From contig JALHOC010000009.1 of NCBI GenBank assembly GCA_022843225.1, positions 1-64,000 of the forward strand: DNA of 64,000 nt. Direction: 5' to 3'. This document shows positions 58,719 to 64,000 of the stretch, one piece after another. Below the pieces are notes generated by a model. The model saw nothing but the letters and a program-made list of their open reading frames with translations. It had not been told where the DNA came from and made no database searches. Position 1 is the stretch's first letter. Each line of letters opens with the position of its first letter. The stretch is from Hyphomonadaceae bacterium (GTDB lineage: Bacteria; Pseudomonadota; Alphaproteobacteria; Caulobacterales; Aquidulcibacteraceae). Position numbers and translations under genes: made by a program.

Positions 58719-60268
58719 TCTTCATACTTGCTCGCGATCAAGCGATTGAGCAGACGCACGCCGTAGCCCGTCGCCCAGGCTGGCGAGAGCGGATCTTCAT
58801 ACGGGCCCGGCTTCCAGGCAGTGCCGGCGATATCGATGTGCGCCCAGGGTGTGCCGTCCTTGATGAAGCGCTTGACGAATTGCGCACCCACGATCGAGCC
58901 GGCCGCAGGTTTGCCAGAGATGTTCTTCATGTCCGCATTGGGGCTGTCGATCATCTTGTCGTACCCCGGCCCAAGCGGCAGGCGCCACACCGGCTCGCCC
59001 TCGGCTTTGCCGGCAGCTTCGATGGCGTTCGCAAGCTCTTCGTCATTGCTGAACAGGCCCGCGTGCTCGTGCCCGAGCGCGACAATTACCGCGCCGGTGA
59101 GCGTAGCGAGATCGATCACTGCTGTCGGGCTGAATTTATCCTGCGCGTACCACACCGCGTCCGCGAGAATGAGCCGGCCTTCAGCGTCGGTATTGAGCAC
59201 TTCGATGGTTTGGCCCGACATCGTGTGCACGATATCGCCTGGCCGCTGTGCGTTGGCGCCCGGCATGTTTTCAACCAGCGCTACGATACCCACGACGTTG
59301 GCTTTAGCCTTGCGCTGGGCGATCGCCCTCATCGCGCCAGCTACCGCCGCCGCGCCGCCCATGTCGCCCTTCATTTCCTCCATACCGGCCGCGGGCTTGA
59401 TCGAAATGCCGCCGGTATCGAAGGTGACGCCCTTGCCGACCAACGCTACTGGGCGGCCCTTCACGCGCGCGCCGGACCAATTCATCGTCACCAGACGCGC
59501 CGGATTGGCGCTGCCCTGGGCGACACCCAGAAGCGCGCCCATGCCGAGCTTCTCCAAGGTCTCGGGCTCGAGCACTTCCACTTCGACGCCAAGCGTCTCC
59601 AAATCGCGCAGCCGCTCGGCAAATGTCGCGGGATAGAGAACGTTCGCCGGCTCGCTCACGAGATCACGGGCGAAATACACGCCCTCGACGATCGCAGCGT
59701 CCTTCTCGGCGCGGGCGCGCGCAGCGGCGGGACCTTCGAGAGCAATTTCCACCGCCGTGAGGCTCGGCTTCTGCTCAGGCTTCATTTTGGTGCGATAGCC
59801 ATCGAACCGATAGGCCGCCAAACGCGCGCCAAGGGCCGCATGCGCGCCCGCCTCGGATTTCGAGACGCCGGGCAATGCGTCCGGTTGCAACACGAGTTTT
59901 TCGGCGCCCGACGTCAGCGTACGGCGTATGGCGTGACCGGCCCAACGTTCCACCGTCATGCCGTCGGCGCTTTCGGGCTTGCCGATACCAATCACCAGCA
60001 CCCGCGAGAAATCCACACCCTCTGGCGCCAACACGTCGATGGCCCAGCCCAGGCCGCCGGTGAACCGGATGGCTTTCATCGCCTTGGAAATGCGCCCGCC
60101 TGTCGCGGCGTCCAGAGCCTGCGCTGCCGGCAGCAGCTGGCCGCCTTCGCCCGCCATCACCGCCACAACATCGCCGCCGCCGCCGGTCACAAACCGAATG
60201 TCCATGAATTCCCCTGAATCATGCGGGGGCATCCCCGCTTCAACCTTGGTCGCCGGAGTGGTAGCCAT
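58715..60268 (-). CDS. pepA: Leucyl aminopeptidase
   Basis: VGKGVTFDTGGISIKPAAGMEEMKGDMGGAAAV, NTDAEGRLILADA. Confidence 0.97.
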   Translation of the reverse strand: MATTPATKVEAGMPPHDSGEFMDIRFVTGGGGDVVAVMAGEGGQLLPAAQALDAATGGRISKAMKAIRFTGGLGWAIDVLAPEGVDFSRVLVIGIGKPESADGMTVERWAGHAIRRTLTSGAEKLVLQPDALPGVSKSEAGAHAALGARLAAYRFDGYRTKMKPEQKPSLTAVEIALEGPAAARARAEKDAAIVEGVYFARDLVSEPANVLYPATFAERLRDLETLGVEVEVLEPETLEKLGMGALLGVAQGSANPARLVTMNWSGARVKGRPVALVGKGVTFDTGGISIKPAAGMEEMKGDMGGAAAVAGAMRAIAQRKAKANVVGIVALVENMPGANAQRPGDIVHTMSGQTIEVLNTDAEGRLILADAVWYAQDKFSPTAVIDLATLTGAVIVALGHEHAGLFSNDEELANAIEAAGKAEGEPVWRLPLGPGYDKMIDSPNADMKNISGKPAAGSIVGAQFVKRFIKDGTPWAHIDIAGTAWKPGPYEDPLSPAWATGYGVRLLNRLIASKYEE

Positions 60269-60340
60269 GCCCGGCGCGATTGAAAAGCGGCCAGTCCCCG
60301 CTAGGGAGAGGAGCGCGCAATTGGTGCGGCTAGGAGCGTC

Positions 60341-61465
60341 ATGAACACGATTTCAGCTTATGTGTTCCGCCAGGCGCTCGGCCCGCTGCTGGCGATCCTC
60401 GGTGCGCTCGCCGCGATCGCGATTCTGACCCAGGGCCTGAACCAGCTCGACATCATCATCACCAATCGCCGCGCCGGGTTCGCATTCGCGTGGGTGACAA
60501 TCCTGGCGCTGCCGCAATTGATCTCGCTGATCATGCCGATCGCGGTGTTCATCGCCGTTGTCTACGCGCTCAATCGCATGCACGGCGACAGCGAAGTCGC
60601 GGTGCTCTACGGCGCGGGTGTATCGCGCCAGCGCATTGCCGGACCCATTCTACAACTCGCTGTCATGGCCGCGCTCGCGCACTTGGCGATCAACGTCGTG
60701 ATCCAACCGTGGTCGTTTAAGGAACGGCGCGAGACGCTCTACGAGCTGCGTACCGACATCGCGTCCAGCTTGGTTGAGGAAGGCTCGTTCACCTATCCCG
60801 CCGAAGGTTTGACGCTTTACGCCCGCTCGCGCGCGGGCGGGGGCGAGTTGCGTGACATGCTGATCGACGACGCGCGGCAAGAGATCCCGATCACGTACAC
60901 AGCGCGGGCTGGCGCGATCGCCACCATCGATGGCGCGCCGGCTATCGTCATGCGCGACGGGCAGATACAGCGCCAAGAAGAAGATGGCACGGTGAACGTG
61001 CTCGATTTCGACCGTTACGTTCTGCAATTTGAGAACATGAGCGAAGAGCCGCAATACTTCTTCCTCAAGGCGTCAGATCGCACACTCTATGAATTGTTCT
61101 TCCCGGATATGACGTCTCACTATGACCCCGTGAACGTCAATCGCTTCTTGGCGGAAGCGCATGCGCGGCTTTCCGCGCCACTGTTGAACATAGCTTTGGC
61201 GATGATCGCGCTAGCGGGCGTGTTGCTTGGCGAGTTCAGCCGACAAGGATATGGTCGCAGGATCATGTGGGCGGCGATCGTGGCGCTAGTGGTGCGCCTG
61301 GCCGCACTGGCCGCGCAGGCGGCGGCAACCGACGACCCAGACCTGAACTATGTCCAATACGCTATCCCGCTCGGCGTCACGCTCGTCGCAGCGATTATGT
61401 TGGGCGGCAGAGCGTCCCGGCGGCGAAGGCTCTCGCAGGGGCCGTCTGTGTTGGCGGAGGCCTGA
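60341..61465 (+). CDS. lptF: LPS export ABC transporter permease LptF
   Basis: YVFRQALGPLLAIL...NRMHGDSEVAVLYGAGVSRQRI; LptF/LptG family topology. Confidence 0.95.
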   Translation: MNTISAYVFRQALGPLLAILGALAAIAILTQGLNQLDIIITNRRAGFAFAWVTILALPQLISLIMPIAVFIAVVYALNRMHGDSEVAVLYGAGVSRQRIAGPILQLAVMAALAHLAINVVIQPWSFKERRETLYELRTDIASSLVEEGSFTYPAEGLTLYARSRAGGGELRDMLIDDARQEIPITYTARAGAIATIDGAPAIVMRDGQIQRQEEDGTVNVLDFDRYVLQFENMSEEPQYFFLKASDRTLYELFFPDMTSHYDPVNVNRFLAEAHARLSAPLLNIALAMIALAGVLLGEFSRQGYGRRIMWAAIVALVVRLAALAAQAAATDDPDLNYVQYAIPLGVTLVAAIMLGGRASRRRRLSQGPSVLAEA

Positions 61466-61468
61466 GAC

Positions 61469-62569
61469 ATGGGATTCTTGTTCTCTCGCCTTGGCCGCTA
61501 CATGATCGCACGTATCTTTGGCGGCATCCTCATTGTGCTTGTGGGCGTGCTCGCGTCGATCATGTTGATTGATCTTGTCGAGCAGATGCGCACGGTCGGG
61601 ACGCGAACCGAGCTGCCGATCCTTGAAGCGCTGCGGCTCACGGCGCTCAAAACGCCCATGCTCATTGAGCAAACACTGCCGTTCGTTGTGCTGGCTGGAA
61701 CGATGCTGGCGATCATTGGGCTCAATCGATCGAGCGAGCTTGTCGCCATGCGCGCTGCGGGGATTTCCGCGTGGCGTTTCCTGATGCCCTCAGCGTTCGC
61801 GGGCACGCTTCTCGGGCTCATCGCCGTGACCGCGCTCAACCCGCTGGGCGCGGCTTTGTACAGCGAGTTTGAGTCGGAGAAGGAGGACGCGCTTCAAGAA
61901 GAGATGAACGGCGCTGGCGCCAATGGTGTTTGGCTTCGCCAAGGCGATCGCGAAGGACAAGTCGTCATCCATGCGGACGGCGTGGACCCAAGCGGCACCC
62001 GTCTCGAAGGCGCAACGTTCCTGTTCTTCGAAGTGCGCGACGACGTGTTGCGTTTTTCACGGAGAATCCGCGCCGAGCGCGCGGAATTGCGCCCTGGATT
62101 CTGGCAACTCACCAATCTCGTCGAAGCAGCGCCTGGCATGCGGCCAGTTCGGCAAGCCAATCTGGCGATCCCATCCACGCTCGACGCAACCGAACTGATC
62201 AATCGCTTCGTGACGCCCGCGACCTTGTCGTTCTGGACCCTACCAAGCTTCATCGGCGAGGCGCGCGCGGCTGGCTTCGCGCCGACGCGTTACGAGCTCA
62301 AATGGCAGGGCCTCTTGGCCTTTCCTCTGCTGCTTGCAACCATGGCGGGGCTGGGCGCGGCCTTCTCCTTGCGCCTGCAACGCCTGGGCAATCTCGCCCA
62401 ATGGGGGGCGGCTGGCGTTGGCATTGGGCTGTTTTTGTTCTTTTACAGCCAGTTGGCGGGTGCCTTCGCCATGACCCAGACGGTGCCGGCCGCCGTGGCG
62501 GCCTGGAGCGCCCCGTTCGCGGGTATGTTCATCGCCCTAGCGATGGTGGCCTTCCTCGAAGACGGCTGA
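61469..62569 (+). CDS. lptG: LPS export ABC transporter permease LptG
   Basis: RLGRYMIARIFGGILIVLVGVLASIMLIDLVEQMR...NRSSELVAMRAAGISAWRFL. Confidence 0.95.
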   Translation: MGFLFSRLGRYMIARIFGGILIVLVGVLASIMLIDLVEQMRTVGTRTELPILEALRLTALKTPMLIEQTLPFVVLAGTMLAIIGLNRSSELVAMRAAGISAWRFLMPSAFAGTLLGLIAVTALNPLGAALYSEFESEKEDALQEEMNGAGANGVWLRQGDREGQVVIHADGVDPSGTRLEGATFLFFEVRDDVLRFSRRIRAERAELRPGFWQLTNLVEAAPGMRPVRQANLAIPSTLDATELINRFVTPATLSFWTLPSFIGEARAAGFAPTRYELKWQGLLAFPLLLATMAGLGAAFSLRLQRLGNLAQWGAAGVGIGLFLFFYSQLAGAFAMTQTVPAAVAAWSAPFAGMFIALAMVAFLEDG

Positions 62570-62668
62570 TTTTTCCAAAAGCTGCCGATTAGCCACACTC
62601 CATCAGCTTCCAGCGCTGGACGCCCGCGCGGCGGGGCGGTTAGGTAAAGTGGGGAGTCGATCCGAGGG

Positions 62669-64000
62669 ATGCGAATGAGCCGATCGGGGGATGTGGCTGG
62701 GCGACCAGTCGAGCGCGGGCCTTTGGGCCTCGCGGCGCTCGCTGCGGCACTTGCCATGGGGGTCAGCACGAGCGCGCTTGCCCAAAGCCAACCCTCGCTG
62801 GCCGCCCCGTCCGCGCCCACGGAAATGGTGCTCCTTGAGGCCGATGAACTCATCAACGACGAAGCCGCTGGCACGGTCACCGCTCAAGGCGATGTGCAGA
62901 TCCGCTATGGCGCGCGCACGATGCGCGCCGACAGCCTCGTCTATAATCTGACCACTGGCGCCATTCACGCCGTCGGCAATGTCGAGATCGTGCTTGAGGA
63001 CGGCTCGACCACGTACGCCCAAGAGATCGACGCCGACGAAGCCATGAATGTGGGCGTGGCCACCGAACTTAGGTCGCGCATGGGCGGCGGCGGCACGCTG
63101 GTTGCGCGCGCAGCGTTGCGGCGTGGCGAGGGCGAGAGCGAACTGCGGAACGTCATCTACACCAGCTGCCCGATCTGCGAGGGAGGCGATCGTCCGCCAA
63201 CCTGGAGCCTGCGCGCGCGGCGTGCGATCCAGGATCGCGAAAGCCGCACCATCACCTATCAAAACACCGTGCTGGAAATCGCCGGTGTTCCAGTTCTGTA
63301 TTTGCCATATTTTGGGCATCCCGACCCAAGCGTTGGACGCGCATCGGGCTTTCTCGCGCCAGACTTCGGACGCAACAGCCGCCTCGGCGCCTTCTACGAG
63401 CAGCCCTATTATTGGGCGATTTCGCCTTCGCAGGACGCAACCTTCTCCATCCGCGGGCACGAAACCGTAAACCCGCTAATCGGCGTCGAATATCGCAAGC
63501 GGTTCTGGTCCGGTGAAATGGTGATCGACACCACGTTCACTAATGAACGGCTGTTCGACACCGACGGCGAAAAGCTGGGCGAAGAGCGGTTTCGCTCAAG
63601 CATCTTCGCGCAAGGGCTATTTGCGCTCAACCAAGACTGGGACTGGGGCTTCGGCGTCGAGCGCGCGTACGATGACTTCTATCTGCGCCGGTACGATATT
63701 GAAGGCGAAGGCGAGCGTCGCGGACCATATGTCGGCCAAGAAACGCGTCTCATCTCGCAATTGTTCGCCATCGGGCAGGATGAAGATTCCTATTCCTCGA
63801 TTTCGTTCGTCGGTTTCCAGGGACTGCGCGACACCGATACGTCTGACCTGCTGCCCGTGATCTTGCCCTTCGCTGAAACCGAACGTGTGCTGACCGATCC
63901 GCTGGTAGGCGGACAGGTTCGGCTCCAAGCGAACACGGCGTTGCTCGCCCGCGATGACAATCCAGCGACGCTAAACTTTGAAGGCAATAACGGCCGGCTC
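62669..64000 (+). CDS. lptD: LPS-assembly protein LptD, 5' part (runs off the window)
   Basis: Open frame to window end: LEADELINDEAAGTVTAQGDVQIRYGARTMRADSLVYNLTTGAIHAVGNVEI...YTSCPICEGGDRPPTWSLRARRAIQDRESRTITYQNTVLEIAGVPVLYLPYFGHPDPSVGRASGFLAP. Confidence 0.95.
   Translation, partial: MRMSRSGDVAGRPVERGPLGLAALAAALAMGVSTSALAQSQPSLAAPSAPTEMVLLEADELINDEAAGTVTAQGDVQIRYGARTMRADSLVYNLTTGAIHAVGNVEIVLEDGSTTYAQEIDADEAMNVGVATELRSRMGGGGTLVARAALRRGEGESELRNVIYTSCPICEGGDRPPTWSLRARRAIQDRESRTITYQNTVLEIAGVPVLYLPYFGHPDPSVGRASGFLAPDFGRNSRLGAFYEQPYYWAISPSQDATFSIRGHETVNPLIGVEYRKRFWSGEMVIDTTFTNERLFDTDGEKLGEERFRSSIFAQGLFALNQDWDWGFGVERAYDDFYLRRYDIEGEGERRGPYVGQETRLISQLFAIGQDEDSYSSISFVGFQGLRDTDTSDLLPVILPFAETERVLTDPLVGGQVRLQANTALLARDDNPATLNFEGNNGRL

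Noticed and set aside
58049-60217. 722-aa plus-strand ORF
   Set aside because: Antisense to pepA, holC and an I78 gene, all with strong family motifs; Arg/His/Ala-rich composition typical of GC-rich shadow ORFs.
62603-63460. 285-aa minus-strand ORF
   Set aside because: Antisense to lptD, which is unmistakable but missing from the ORF track because it has no stop inside the window.
1-64000. CRISPR arrays, transposases, integrases, prophage genes
   Set aside because: No direct-repeat/spacer periodicity and no transposase, integrase or phage structural motifs found when reading the ORFs.

Overview
GC-rich alphaproteobacterial chromosome segment (gene content suggests a Caulobacterales/Hyphomonadaceae-like organism; this is inference). 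It is almost entirely core housekeeping DNA: tRNA-Pro/ihfA, plsX-fabH, hppA, an nrdR-rib-nusB-thiL operon, glyA, hemA/hemB, motB, a suf Fe-S operon with an IscR-like regulator, prmC, an Atm1-type ABC exporter, ppk-ppx, hda, purMN, ndk, pepA-holC and lptFG plus the 5' part of lptD, which runs off the window and is missing from the ORF track. No CRISPR array, transposase, prophage or classical defence island was seen. Main items for a second look: (1) the rib operon seems to lack both early activities, because RibBA has a GCH II-like domain without its Zn-binding cysteines and RibD is reduced to the reductase domain; (2) four uncharacterised small membrane/lipoprotein genes sit between sufB and sufC; (3) a relic of an HlyD-family C-terminus lies in frame behind the stop codon of an ABC exporter; (4) two sub-60-aa ORFs with good Shine-Dalgarno sequences (35 aa in the suf operon, 29 aa coupled to a lipoprotein gene); (5) a structured leader upstream of hppA; (6) a perfect 11-bp inverted repeat over the padR-pspC promoter; (7) a receiver protein lacking its phospho-acceptor Asp; (8) a membrane-anchored TIR-like protein. 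All calls were made by reading sequence and motifs; no database search was run.
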